A stretch of DNA of 51,123 nt from Methanomassiliicoccaceae archaeon (GCA_003550345.1 PUJZ01000004.1:1-51123); one strand, 5' to 3'; shown: positions 24,956 through 33,779, numbered from the stretch's first letter. Translations and numbers: made by a program. Notes: a model not told the origin generated them from the sequence alone.

Positions 24956-25042
24956 TGGTGCGGGGGAAGGGATTCGAACCCTCGGACCACTAAGGACAGG
25001 ATCCTAAGTCCTGCGCCGTTGGCCAGGCTTGGCTACCCCCGC
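24956..25042 (-). tRNA. tRNA-Leu (anticodon UAG)
   Basis: Read on the minus strand, the acceptor stem GCGGGGG pairs with CCCCCGC, followed by A and an encoded CCA (24956-24958). The anticodon loop CTTAGGA sits between CAGGA and TCCTG, giving anticodon TAG (reads CUA/CUN Leu). A long variable arm after the anticodon stem and the GGTTCGAATCC T-arm make it a class II tRNA, as expected for leucine. A TATA-like ACTTGATTAATC overlaps the end of the upstream COG1325 gene. No intron is visible. Confidence 0.96.
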
Positions 25043-25066
25043 GGTTGGCCGAACAAAGCGTTCTGA

Positions 25067-25513
25067 TTAATCAAGTTTATCTTCGCTGAAAAGGGCCTGC
25101 AGGAACAGGCGCGCCTTTAGCATCGCCTCCTTCCTGTCCACGGGGTGCGTCTCCACCTTGCCGCTGACCATGAACACATCCCCGTGCCGCGCCAGCTCCC
25201 AGCGCCCCTGCACGGCAGCCTGCTTGTCGAAGCGCAGGAAGATGCCGTTATCATCGTCCATCCGCTCATCGAGCTCGGCGATAACCGCCTCCGCGGCCTC
25301 GGGCCCGAGCTTACGGAAGAGCTCCCGATGCTCTTTGGCGCTCTTCAGCTCCGCCTCGAACATCAGCAGCGGGTTGCCGTGATGCCCCTCGCTCTCGGTG
25401 TACTCCACCCGGTCCTCGCCGCAGAGCTCCTCCATGATCTCCGCCAGCAGGTCCTCGTCCTCGGTGGCGTTGCAGAGCACCCGCACCCTCAGGTAATGGA
25501 AAGTCTTGGCCAT
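25067..25513 (-). CDS. COG1325-type RNA-binding protein (exosome-associated)
   Basis: A 148-residue protein starting AKTFHYLRVRVLCNATEDED. It matches in layout the archaeal COG1325/DUF54 proteins predicted to be exosome-linked RNA-binding subunits: an N-terminal LRVRV-x-CNATED strand, a central GHHGNPLL-FEAEL segment, and a C-terminal LRFDKQAAVQGRWEL block. Assignment is by recognition of these blocks. The gene has a GGGGAGGGAG ribosome site before ATG, and ends in the promoter of the tRNA-Leu gene. It is divergent from iorA. Confidence 0.72.
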   Translation of the reverse strand: MAKTFHYLRVRVLCNATEDEDLLAEIMEELCGEDRVEYTESEGHHGNPLLMFEAELKSAKEHRELFRKLGPEAAEAVIAELDERMDDDNGIFLRFDKQAAVQGRWELARHGDVFMVSGKVETHPVDRKEAMLKARLFLQALFSEDKLD

Positions 25514-25667
25514 GGGCTCCCTCCCCGTCTAGAGCTTCGCCCGTGATAAACATTGCTCCTCCCTCCTGTCGTAAACGATTAAAACAATAATCCGCTTTAC
25601 CCTACGATGCGAATCGTTGGCAGGGCCGCCGCTCAGCCGGCCTGGACGCTCGCAGGGAGGAATTGAT

Positions 25668-27479
25668 TTGGACAAGCTCTTGAACGATTCAGGCAGTCTG
25701 CTGGCTCTCGGCAACGAGGCCATCGTCCGCGGTTGCATCGAGGCCGGCGTGGCCTTCGCATCCACCTATCCAGGGACGCCGTCCTCGGAGATAGGCAACA
25801 ACCTGCAGAAGATAGCCCACAAGGCGGGCATGTATTTCGAGTTCTCCACCAATGAGAAGGTGGCGATGGAGGCGGCCGCCGCCGCGGCCGCATCGGGCGT
25901 CAGGTCGCTGGCGTTCATGAAGCACGTCGGCGTCAACGTCGCCGCCGACGCGCTCATGACCCTCGCCGCCACTGGCGTGGACGGCGGCATGGTGATACTC
26001 ACCGCCGACGACCCCTCCGCCCACAGCTCGCAGAACGAGCAGGACAACCGCTACTACTCCCTGCTGTCGCTGTTGCCGATGTTCGAGCCCTCGACCCCTG
26101 CCGAGGCCAAGGAGATGATCAAAGAGGCATACAAGGTCTCGGAGCAGCTGGGCGCGCCGGTGCTCTTCCGCACCACCACCCGCGTGAACCACGCCCGCGG
26201 CGTCATCGAGCTCATGCCGCGGGAGGCGGAGCCGGGCAAGGGAGCCTTCGTGAAGGACCCGATGCGCTACGTGAACGTGCCGGCGGTGGCGCGGATGAAC
26301 CGCGTCAAGCAGCTCGAGCGCCTCCAGGCCGCCCTGTGCATCGCCGAGGACTCGCCCCTGAACCGGGTGGAGGGCGACGGCCAGGTGGGGATCGTCACCG
26401 CCGGCGTCGCCTACACCTACGCCAAGGAATGGATGGAGGACGTCTCCATCCTCAAGCTGGGCATGAGCGCCCCCTTCCCGGAGAGGAGGGTGGCGGACTT
26501 CATACGGGGCAAGGACATGGTCATGGTGGTGGAGGAGCTGGAGCCCTTCCTCGAGGACCAGGTGCTGAGGGTCGCCCGCCAGCACGGGATCGGGACGCCG
26601 GTCTTCGGCAAGAGGACCGGCCATCTGCCGCGGGCCTTCGAGTACGACCCCGATGTGATATCGCGCAACGGCGCCGTTCCGGTGCGCATCGGTCCCCCGC
26701 CGCTGCGGCCGCCGGAGATGGCCCTGCCGAGCCGGCCGCCGACGCTATGCGCCGGCTGCCCGCACCGCGGCACCTACTACGCGGCGAAGAAGGCGGTGGG
26801 CAAGGAGGGCGCCATCTACTCGTCGGACATCGGATGCTACACCCTGGGAATGCAGCCGCCCTTCCAATGCGCAGACTTCCTCCTCTGCATGGGCGGATCG
26901 GTGGGCGCCGCCTGCGGCTTCGCCGCCGTCAACGAGCAGAAGGTGGTGGCGTTCATCGGCGACTCCACCTTCTTCCACACCGGCGTGCCGCCGCTCATGA
27001 ACGCCACCTTCAACGACCATGAGTTCGTCCTCGTCATCGTCGACAACCGCACCACTGCCATGACCGGCCACCAGCCCCATCCGGGCACCGGCCGAAGCCA
27101 TGGCGGCAGGGAGACCAACCCCCTGCCCATCGAGCCGTTGGTGAGGGCGTGCGGGGTGGAGCATGTGGTGACGGTGGACCCGCTCGACGTCAAGGCGACC
27201 CACAAGGCGATGAAGGAGGCCCTGGCCCATGACGGTGTGGCGGTGATCGTGTCCCAGAGCCCCTGCCCCCTGGAATTGAAGAAGCGCCGGGTGCTGGAGA
27301 TATCGGCCTACGCCGTGGACCAGGACAAGTGCGTGCAATGCCACCATTGCGTGGAGGCGCTCGCCTGCACCGCGTTCTACCGCGAGGACGGCAACGTGAT
27401 GATCGACGCTGAGCTCTGCATCGGATGCGGGGTCTGCGCCAAGGTTTGCCCCCGCGGGGCGATGGGGGCGGTCGAATGA
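25668..27479 (+). CDS. iorA: Indolepyruvate:ferredoxin oxidoreductase, alpha subunit
   Basis: This 603-residue subunit of the thiamine-diphosphate enzyme oxidatively decarboxylates aryl pyruvates to aryl-acetyl-CoA, reducing ferredoxin. The N-terminal pyrimidine-binding half opens with LLALGNEAIVRGCIEAGV-ASTYPGTPSSEIG, the C-terminal half has CAGCPHRGTYYAAKKA and the ThDP/Mg site GDSTFFHTGVPPLMNATFN, and the tail holds two 4Fe-4S motifs: C555/C558/C561/C567 and C584/C587/C590/C594. I chose TTG 25668, which has GGGAGG 7 nt upstream, over TTG 25617. It overlaps iorB by 4 nt. Confidence 0.93.
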   Translation: MDKLLNDSGSLLALGNEAIVRGCIEAGVAFASTYPGTPSSEIGNNLQKIAHKAGMYFEFSTNEKVAMEAAAAAAASGVRSLAFMKHVGVNVAADALMTLAATGVDGGMVILTADDPSAHSSQNEQDNRYYSLLSLLPMFEPSTPAEAKEMIKEAYKVSEQLGAPVLFRTTTRVNHARGVIELMPREAEPGKGAFVKDPMRYVNVPAVARMNRVKQLERLQAALCIAEDSPLNRVEGDGQVGIVTAGVAYTYAKEWMEDVSILKLGMSAPFPERRVADFIRGKDMVMVVEELEPFLEDQVLRVARQHGIGTPVFGKRTGHLPRAFEYDPDVISRNGAVPVRIGPPPLRPPEMALPSRPPTLCAGCPHRGTYYAAKKAVGKEGAIYSSDIGCYTLGMQPPFQCADFLLCMGGSVGAACGFAAVNEQKVVAFIGDSTFFHTGVPPLMNATFNDHEFVLVIVDNRTTAMTGHQPHPGTGRSHGGRETNPLPIEPLVRACGVEHVVTVDPLDVKATHKAMKEALAHDGVAVIVSQSPCPLELKKRRVLEISAYAVDQDKCVQCHHCVEALACTAFYREDGNVMIDAELCIGCGVCAKVCPRGAMGAVE

Positions 27480-28072
27480 GGTACTGCGTGCAGATCGCCG
27501 GAGTCGGCGGCCAAGGGGTGCTGCTGGCCTCCAGCGTGCTGGGCCATGCGGCCATGAGGGCCGGTCACAAGCTGGCAATGAGCGAGGTCCACGGCATGGC
27601 GCAGAGGGGCGGGAGCGTGCTCTCCACCCTGCGCTTCGGGGACGAGGCGCTCAGCCCCCTGGAGGCCTCTGGGCAGGCCGACCTCCTGCTCGGCTTCGAG
27701 CCGGTGGAGACCTACCGCATGCTTCATCTCGCCAACGAGGGCACGCACATCGTTATGAACCTGCAGCCCTCCGTGCCGGTGAAGGTGTCGATGGGCATGG
27801 AGCAGTACCCGGACATGGACGAGCTCGTGGGCAACATAAGGAGCGTCACCGACCGCCTCATCACCCTGAACGCCACCGAGCTGGCGGTGCAGGCGGGCAA
27901 GGCGGTGGCGGCCAACGCCGCCCTCATCGGCGCCGTCGCCGGCGTGGAGGGCTTCCCCCTCGAGCGCGAGCTCCTGGAGGAGGTCCTGCTGGACACCGTC
28001 CCGGAGCGCTTCAAGGAGATCAACTCCAAGGCATTCCAGCTGGGGTACGAGAGGGTGCGGTCCGGGCTCTGA
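27476..28072 (+). CDS. iorB: Indolepyruvate:ferredoxin oxidoreductase, beta subunit
   Basis: A 198-residue gamma-type domain subunit of 2-oxoacid:ferredoxin oxidoreductases, beginning MRYCVQIAGVGGQGVLLASSVLGHAA. The VGGQG loop and SEVHGMAQRGGSVLSTLRFG are diagnostic of IorB. The ATG lies within the iorA stop region (ATGA overlap), so the subunits are made together. In methanogens Ior works with aryl-acid CoA ligases for salvage of aryl acids into aromatic amino acids or for amino acid breakdown; a PaaK gene is at 49 kb in this window. Confidence 0.94.
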   Translation: MRYCVQIAGVGGQGVLLASSVLGHAAMRAGHKLAMSEVHGMAQRGGSVLSTLRFGDEALSPLEASGQADLLLGFEPVETYRMLHLANEGTHIVMNLQPSVPVKVSMGMEQYPDMDELVGNIRSVTDRLITLNATELAVQAGKAVAANAALIGAVAGVEGFPLERELLEEVLLDTVPERFKEINSKAFQLGYERVRSGL

Positions 28073-29161
28073 TCAGAGCACCTCCACTATCCTCTCCCGC
28101 CGGTGGCCGATGATGACGCGGCGCCGCCCGCGGAGCTCCCGGTCCAGGCCGGGGTCGCCGCTGTCCACCCGCAGGACACGCACACGGTCGAGCTTGGACG
28201 GGGTGCAGAGGACCATCAGGCTGTCGGTCCCGGCGCGCTCGATGATCCGCGGGGTGAGCTGCTGGTTCCCCCTGCCGAGGAAGAATCCCTGACCGCCGAT
28301 GACCCCCAGCACGATGGCGCAGCGCCCATGCTCGTCCAGCAGGTCCATCATCTCCTTGGACCCCAGGTCCTTGCCCACCGTCCTCCCATCGATGACAGCG
28401 TCGAAGCCCAGTATCGAGTGCGGCAGCCCCATGGCCTCCATGCAGGCCTTGGCGGTGCTCCCTGGGCCGACGAGGTGCAGGAGCCCGGGGGCCATGCTCT
28501 CAGCGACATGCTGCCCAATCTCCTCCCGCTGCTCCCAGTCCTCCCCGGTGGACGGGCCCTTCGAGCCGGGCATGAGCGTCTCGTCGCCGAGGCTTCGAAG
28601 GTAGCCGTGCAGCCTCACGTCCAACGATCCGAGGCGGAAGGCGTCCTCGTCGATGTCCATGACCTCCGCCTCCGTCTCGCCCACTCGCCCCTCCGCGAAG
28701 GCGCGCAGCAGCTCGCCGGCGGCCTCAGGGCTGGCGGCGAACACCGCTGAATGCATCTTCACGCCCGCGGGCACGCCGAGGACGGGCAGCGCTCCGCCCA
28801 CCGCATCCATGATGTCGCGGGCGGTGCCGTCCCCGCCGCTGAAGAGCAAGAGGTCGGCCAGCCCCTCCATCATCACCGCGGCCCGCCGGGTGTCCTCAGG
28901 GCCCCCTACGGAATCGAAGCCCAGGTCATGGTGGTCCAGGTTCATCTCCCGCAGCAGGTCGGAGCCCATCGCCCCGGGGGCGGCGATGATGTCCCAACCG
29001 TAAGCGTCGGCGGCGTTCAGCGCCCGCCTCATCCTCTCGGCTGAAAGCGGCTCGGCGCCGAGCTCGCGCGCACGGCGCAGCGTCTCCTCGCCATCGGTGC
29101 CCTTGAGGCCCACCGCCCCTCCCATCCCCGCTATGGGGTTGATGAGAACGCCCACCCTCAT
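28073..29161 (-). CDS. ATP-NAD kinase family protein (COG3199-like)
   Basis: A 362-residue protein with the NAD/diacylglycerol-kinase fold. The start MRVGVLINPIAGMGG and the motif FSGGDGTARDI (about residues 106-116) are hallmarks; GVPAGVKMHSAVFA follows as in COG3199 members. These are annotated as NAD kinase-like but their substrate is uncertain, since the classical archaeal NadK is a separate family. A TGTTATAGTCC box 26 nt before the ATG suggests a leaderless transcript. Convergent with iorB, the two stops being adjacent. Confidence 0.82.
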   Translation of the reverse strand: MRVGVLINPIAGMGGAVGLKGTDGEETLRRARELGAEPLSAERMRRALNAADAYGWDIIAAPGAMGSDLLREMNLDHHDLGFDSVGGPEDTRRAAVMMEGLADLLLFSGGDGTARDIMDAVGGALPVLGVPAGVKMHSAVFAASPEAAGELLRAFAEGRVGETEAEVMDIDEDAFRLGSLDVRLHGYLRSLGDETLMPGSKGPSTGEDWEQREEIGQHVAESMAPGLLHLVGPGSTAKACMEAMGLPHSILGFDAVIDGRTVGKDLGSKEMMDLLDEHGRCAIVLGVIGGQGFFLGRGNQQLTPRIIERAGTDSLMVLCTPSKLDRVRVLRVDSGDPGLDRELRGRRRVIIGHRRERIVEVL

Positions 29162-29198
29162 GCTGGTCCTATCGGCAGCGTGGACTATAACATTATGG

Positions 29199-29225
29199 AG
29201 AAAAAAGAGGGGGGCCTAGCCCCCC
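29199..29225 (-). terminator. Strong terminator of the FtsZ-like operon
   Basis: On the minus strand GGGGGGC-TAG-GCCCCCC is followed at once by TCTTTTTTCTCC. It lies about 30 nt after the FtsZ-like stop. Confidence 0.7.
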
Positions 29226-29255
29226 GGAACGGTCCGCGTCCGAAAGGTACGGAGG

Positions 29256-29975
29256 TCAGAGGAAGTGCATGCGGACAGTGTCGGTGACGACTGCGGGCCA
29301 TTCCTTGTAAGAGTCGCCGACCTCCATCTCCAGGTCGGCGAGGTGCTCCAGGAAGGCCTCGGTGACCTTCCTCTTGCTCTTGTTTATGTAATCGTGTATC
29401 CCGGCGTTCGCCATGGAGAACGCCTCCTTCATGCCGGCGTCCGGAGCCTGCTCCATGATCAGGTCGTTCTCCATCACGGTGGTGAGGGGAGCGACCGCCC
29501 TCAGCCGCCGCAGGCCCTCCCTGGCCACCTGCCTCCTCCTCCCCTCGAAGGAGAAGGGGTTGATGGCGATGGCGAACGTTATCATCTCCAGGCGGCGGGA
29601 TATCTCAGCGACCACCGGCGCGGCGCCGGTGCCGGTCCCCCCGCCCAGGCCAGCGACGATGAACACTATGTCATGTCCGCTGACGGCGTCCTCGATCTCA
29701 TCGGCATGGGTGAGCGCGCATGACCTGCCCAGGTCATGGTCCCCATCGGTCCCTTCGCCGCCGGTGACCTTGGGGCAGAGGCAGATCCTCCTGTGCGCCC
29801 CAGTGCCCAGCAGCGCCTCGCGGTCGGTGTTTATGGCGATAGTCTCGAAACCCGATCCGCTCCAGTATATGTGGTCAACAGCCTTGCAACCGGCCCCGCC
29901 GACCCCGACGACAGCCACCCTTGGCTCTATGTTGATCGTCCAGTCGGTTGAACCGCTCTCCATCGTGTCGTTCAT
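29256..29975 (-). CDS. Short FtsZ-like protein: GTPase domain without T7 loop/C-terminal domain
   Basis: This 239-residue tubulin/FtsZ homologue has the nucleotide-binding parts: VVGVGGAGCKAVDH (about 22-35), AINTD (47-51), the G-box AGLGGGTGTGAAP (108-120), NPFSFEG (139-145), and an H7-like helix EAFSMANAGIHDYI (184-197). It then ends after only about 40 more residues. The region that in FtsZ carries the T7 loop (NxDxxD), needed to hydrolyse GTP of the neighbouring subunit, and the beta-rich C-terminal domain are absent. It may bind GTP and cap or regulate filaments rather than form normal ones (inference). GGAGGGG precedes the ATG. It is third in an operon after an RHH regulator and a 52-residue protein. 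Confidence 0.85.
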   Translation of the reverse strand: MNDTMESGSTDWTINIEPRVAVVGVGGAGCKAVDHIYWSGSGFETIAINTDREALLGTGAHRRICLCPKVTGGEGTDGDHDLGRSCALTHADEIEDAVSGHDIVFIVAGLGGGTGTGAAPVVAEISRRLEMITFAIAINPFSFEGRRRQVAREGLRRLRAVAPLTTVMENDLIMEQAPDAGMKEAFSMANAGIHDYINKSKRKVTEAFLEHLADLEMEVGDSYKEWPAVVTDTVRMHFL

Positions 29976-30053
29976 CGCATCCCCTCCTTGCCGCTGAAGG
30001 GTCCAGGGCCCTTGGGCCCTGTTGCATCCCAGCCCCTTCCCGCGGCCTTTGTT

Positions 30054-30212
30054 CTAGACCGTTCTCAGCTCCTCTGCGGCCTCCATCAGCCTCTTCGACG
30101 CCAGGGTGAGCTCGATGATGCGCTGGTCGATCACTGGATCGTCGTACATCTCCGCGCAGCTCCTCAGCGCCTCAAGGGCCTTCTGGTGCCTTTCCAGGAG
30201 TTTCTCGTTCAT
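30054..30212 (-). CDS. 52-residue charged helical protein between RHH regulator and FtsZ-like gene
   Basis: A small ORF beginning MNEKLLERHQKALEALRSCA and ending AAEELRTV. It is entirely alpha-helical in character, with heptad-like leucines and many charged residues, so a short helical hairpin or coiled coil is likely. GAGGAG lies about 9 nt before the ATG. It sits between two genes of the same strand that are close enough to form an operon, which supports its reality. No family is recognised. A GC hairpin (30005-30020) lies between it and the FtsZ-like gene and could be a processing site. Confidence 0.55.
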   Translation of the reverse strand: MNEKLLERHQKALEALRSCAEMYDDPVIDQRIIELTLASKRLMEAAEELRTV

Positions 30213-30299
30213 TCGTTCCCGCTCCTCGGGCCGCCGGGGGGGGGCCTTGGCCCCTGCATCCCTGCTCCCCGGTCGGCCCTGTCGTTCCTTACCGCCGTC

Positions 30300-30653
30300 T
30301 CACTTCTTCATGATCTCCGAATACATGTCGTAGGCTTCGAAGGCGTTCTTGGCCGCCTCCTCGAAGGTGTCGCGGGGAGCGAGCGTCCTCTCGACGATCT
30401 GCTCCACCACCCGGGCCTCGCTTTGGGCGAAGCCCTTCTCCTTGAGGGAGCTCAGCGCCCGCATGTAGCGGTCACCGAGCCTTATGGTCAGCCCGTCACC
30501 CTCCTCGGCCGGTGCATCCCTTCGCATGTAGCTTCGGAGCGCGATGCGCATCAGCTGCGAGCGGTTAGCGAACTCAGGGTTCTCATCCAGGAAGACGTCC
30601 ATCAGATGAATGTCCTCCGGTTCCATCCTGAGCGTTATCCGTTCGCCGTCCAT
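30300..30653 (-). CDS. Ribbon-helix-helix transcriptional regulator (CdrS-like context)
   Basis: A protein of 117 residues. Its N-terminus GERITLRMEPEDIHLMDVFL followed by FANRSQLMRIALRSYM is a ribbon-helix-helix DNA-binding domain: a beta strand, then two helices with the NRSQLMR turn. The C-terminal half is acidic and helical. It heads an operon with the FtsZ-like gene. In haloarchaea an RHH protein, CdrS, controls ftsZ2, so a similar role in cell-division control is a reasonable inference. I chose ATG 30653, preceded by GGTGAT, rather than the GTG three codons upstream. Three TATGACAA-type sites surround its promoter, suggesting autoregulation. Confidence 0.8.
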   Translation of the reverse strand: MDGERITLRMEPEDIHLMDVFLDENPEFANRSQLMRIALRSYMRRDAPAEEGDGLTIRLGDRYMRALSSLKEKGFAQSEARVVEQIVERTLAPRDTFEEAAKNAFEAYDMYSEIMKK

Positions 30654-30701
30654 CCGCATCACCTTACTCGACGGTACAGAGCCCCCTTCTGCGGCTCTGA
30701 A

Positions 30702-30762
30702 TATGACATTTCAGTATGCACTATTTAAAAATTGTCATACTTTGTAGGACATTGTATGACAA
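30702..30762 (-). promoter_or_regulatory. Promoter and putative RHH operators of the FtsZ-like operon
   Basis: The minus-strand TATA box is TTTTTAAAT (30724-30731). Around it are three copies of TATGACA(A): 30702-30708 near the expected transcript start, then a 9-bp inverted pair TTGTCATAC (30732-30740) and GTATGACAA (30754-30762) upstream. The layout suits cooperative binding by an RHH dimer of dimers. Confidence 0.55.
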
Positions 30763-30911
30763 ACCCCCAGGCGCCGGAGGGACAATATTCCATTCTGTTC
30801 CGGATTTATAACTGTTTGCCTTCACGCCCCATGGCTGGTATGAGCTTGGCGTTACACAAATATCTAATAAAGAATTCCCGTTCTGCATTCAGAACCCCTA
30901 GAGGACCGTCT

Positions 30912-33779
30912 ATGGCATCCCGTTTCAAGGAGACAGAGGAGAAGTGGCAGAGGAGATGGGAGGAGGCCGGCCTCCATCTGGCGGAGAGGGACTCCCGCCC
31001 CAAGTTCATGATCATCTTCGCCTATCCCGGCGTCACGGGCTATCTGCATGTGGGCCATATGAGGGGTTACACCTATGTGGACGCCATCGCCCGCTATAAG
31101 CGGATGGAGGGGCACAACGTGCTCTTCCCGGTGGGCACGCACGCCACCGGCAACGGAGCCATAAGCCTCGCCAACCGTGTCGCCGCCCGCGACCCGGACA
31201 CCTTGGACTACCTGATGCGCAACGGCTGCCCGGAGGAGAGGGTGAAGGACCTGGAGACCCCCGAGGGGGTGGTGGAGTTCTTCAACGGCGTGTATGTGAA
31301 CGATTATTGGAAGAGGTTCGGCTTCCTCGCCGATTGGAGGAGGTTCACCTGCTCCATCCGTCCCGACTACAACCGCTTCATACAATGGCAGTTCCGCAAG
31401 CTGATGGAGCTCGGGCTGCTGGTGCAGAAGCCGTATTACGCTCCGGCCTGCGTCGACTGCGGGCCGGTGGCGGTGGACCCCTCGGAGACCGACCTCTCCA
31501 AAGGGGGAAACGCCGAGGTGAACGAGTACACGCTGCTCAAATTCCGCTGCGGCGACGAGCTGCTGATAGCCGCCACCCTGAGGCCGGAGACGGTCTTCGG
31601 TCAGACCAACTTCTGGGTGAATCCCGATGTCGATTACCGGAGGGTGAGGGTGGGGGACGAGACCTGGATAGTCTCCGCCCCCGCGGCCCGCAAGCTCTCC
31701 TACCAGATGGACGGCGTCGAGGTGCTGGGAGAGGTGGCGGGGAGGGAGCTCCTGGGAAGGATGTGCTCCGCCCCCATGGTGGGCAGGGAGATACCCGTGC
31801 TTCCGGCGGGATTCTGCGACCCCGAGGTGGGCACCGGGCTGGTGACATCGGTCCCGTCCGACGCCCCCGACGACCTGGTGGCGCTGCAGCGGCTGCAGAA
31901 GGACCCGTCGCTGCTGGAATCATACGGCCTCGACGCCTCCGCGGCGGACATCGAGGTCATACCGATAATAGACATAGAGGGCTACGGCCCCTGCGCCGCC
32001 GCCGACGTGGTCGACCGCATGGGCATAACGGACAGCGGCGACCCCCGCTTGGCGGAGGCGAAGAAGCAGGTCTACAAGGACGGCCACCACCTGGGGCGGA
32101 TGAACCCATTGTGCAAGGGCTATGAGGGCCTCAGGGTGGAGGAGGCGAAGGAGCGCATGCGCGACGACATGCTCGCCTCCGGCGAGGCGGAGCTCTTCCG
32201 CGACCTCTCCGAGGAGGTCGCATGCCGCTGCGGCGGAACGGTCATGATACGCCGAGTGGACGACCAATGGTTCATAGACTACGGCGACCCGGACCTGACG
32301 GCCCGCACCAAGTCACACTGCGAGGGGATGGACATCTTCCCCGCCGAGTACCATCACAACGTGCAGGCGGTCCTGGACTGGTTCCGGGAGCGCGCCTGCG
32401 TGCGCAAAGGCAATTGGCTCGGCACCCGCTTCCCCTTCGATGAGGAATGGATCATCGAGGCCATATCCGATTCCACCCTCTACCCGGTGTATTACATAAT
32501 ATCGATGCACGCCAACGAGGGCTCCATATCGCCTGAGCAGATGAGCGAGGAGTTCTTCGACCACGTCATCCTGGGCCGGGGCGGTTCCGACGTGGTGTCC
32601 CGCAGCACCGGCGTTCCCGCCGAGCTCCTGGAGGCCATCAGGGAGGACATATCCTACTGGTACCCCTTGGACCTAAACCTGGGGGGCAAGGAGCACATGA
32701 CGGTGCACTTCCCCGCCTTCCTGTTCAACCACCAGGCGATAATGCCCGAGGGGAAGCTCCCCCGCGGCATATTCGTCAACTGGTACATAACAGGGAAGAA
32801 GGGCAAGATATCGAAGTCCAAGGGCGGGGCGCAGCCCATACCGGGCGCGGCGGAGAAGTTCGGCGTCGACGCGCTGCGCCTCTACTACGCTCATGTGGCC
32901 TCCCCGTTCCAGGACGTGGAATGGGACGAGGACATAGTCACATCCTACCGCCACCGGGTGGAGAGGACTACAAGGATGATGGAGGAGCTGCACGCCATCG
33001 ACGGGGACGAGGAGGGGAGCGTCGACTCCTGGATGCTCTCCCGCATGTCGCGACACATCGAGGACGCGCGGCGGCACATGGAGTCCTACGACCTGCGGCA
33101 GATGGCCAACGTGGTCTACTTCGACATCCCCAACGACATCCGCTGGTACCTGCGGCGGGGAGGCCGCTCCCGCCGCACCGCCGGCAAGGCCTTGGACGCA
33201 TGGCTGCGCATGGCCTGCCCGGTCACGCCCCATATGGCCGAGGAGGCCTGGGAGTCGCTGGGCGGCGAAGGCCTGCTGTCCTCCGCCCCGTACCCCTCGC
33301 CCGAGGGCAGCGACCCCTCGAGCGAGCTGGGCGAGAGCTACCTGCGCGACGTCCTCGAGGATGTGAACGAGATAGTCAGGGTCACCGGCATGAAGGCCCG
33401 CACCCTGCACCTCTACACCTCCCCGGAATGGAAGGACCGGGTGCAGTCGATGGCGGTGGAGATGGCCCTCGCCGGCGAGCTGAGCGTGCCCGCACTCACC
33501 AAAAGGGCCATGCAGGACGAGGAGGTGCGCCGTCACGGCAAGTCCGCCTCGGAGTTCGCCAAGAAGGCGGCCCAGGAGACCGCACGGCGCTCCGCCGCCG
33601 AGCTGCGGAGGCTTTCCGCCCCCATCGATGAGCTCTCCCTGCTCCAGGACGCAAAGGGTTTTTTGGAATCGGAGCTGGGCATGTCAGTCGAGCTGCATGA
33701 CGCCGCCGCACCGCGCCACGACCCGCAGAACAAGGCCAAGGCGGCCATGCCCCTCAGGCCCGCCATGCTGCTGGAGTGA
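30912..33779 (+). CDS. leuS: Leucyl-tRNA synthetase, archaeal type
   Basis: A 955-residue class Ia synthetase. The HIGH-type motif is YLHVGHMRGYT (HVGH at about 46-49), the KMSKS-type motif is KISKSKGG (about 633-640), and between them lies a CP1 editing domain with TLRPETVFGQTNFWVNP, as in archaeal/eukaryotic LeuRS. The frame is open far upstream, but ATG 30912 begins the conserved MASRFKETEEKWQRRWEEAG start, and a TATA-like box (AATATCTAATAAAG, about 30857-30870) lies upstream. It is monocistronic, divergent from the FtsZ-like operon and convergent with ubiX. Confidence 0.96.
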   Translation: MASRFKETEEKWQRRWEEAGLHLAERDSRPKFMIIFAYPGVTGYLHVGHMRGYTYVDAIARYKRMEGHNVLFPVGTHATGNGAISLANRVAARDPDTLDYLMRNGCPEERVKDLETPEGVVEFFNGVYVNDYWKRFGFLADWRRFTCSIRPDYNRFIQWQFRKLMELGLLVQKPYYAPACVDCGPVAVDPSETDLSKGGNAEVNEYTLLKFRCGDELLIAATLRPETVFGQTNFWVNPDVDYRRVRVGDETWIVSAPAARKLSYQMDGVEVLGEVAGRELLGRMCSAPMVGREIPVLPAGFCDPEVGTGLVTSVPSDAPDDLVALQRLQKDPSLLESYGLDASAADIEVIPIIDIEGYGPCAAADVVDRMGITDSGDPRLAEAKKQVYKDGHHLGRMNPLCKGYEGLRVEEAKERMRDDMLASGEAELFRDLSEEVACRCGGTVMIRRVDDQWFIDYGDPDLTARTKSHCEGMDIFPAEYHHNVQAVLDWFRERACVRKGNWLGTRFPFDEEWIIEAISDSTLYPVYYIISMHANEGSISPEQMSEEFFDHVILGRGGSDVVSRSTGVPAELLEAIREDISYWYPLDLNLGGKEHMTVHFPAFLFNHQAIMPEGKLPRGIFVNWYITGKKGKISKSKGGAQPIPGAAEKFGVDALRLYYAHVASPFQDVEWDEDIVTSYRHRVERTTRMMEELHAIDGDEEGSVDSWMLSRMSRHIEDARRHMESYDLRQMANVVYFDIPNDIRWYLRRGGRSRRTAGKALDAWLRMACPVTPHMAEEAWESLGGEGLLSSAPYPSPEGSDPSSELGESYLRDVLEDVNEIVRVTGMKARTLHLYTSPEWKDRVQSMAVEMALAGELSVPALTKRAMQDEEVRRHGKSASEFAKKAAQETARRSAAELRRLSAPIDELSLLQDAKGFLESELGMSVELHDAAAPRHDPQNKAKAAMPLRPAMLLE

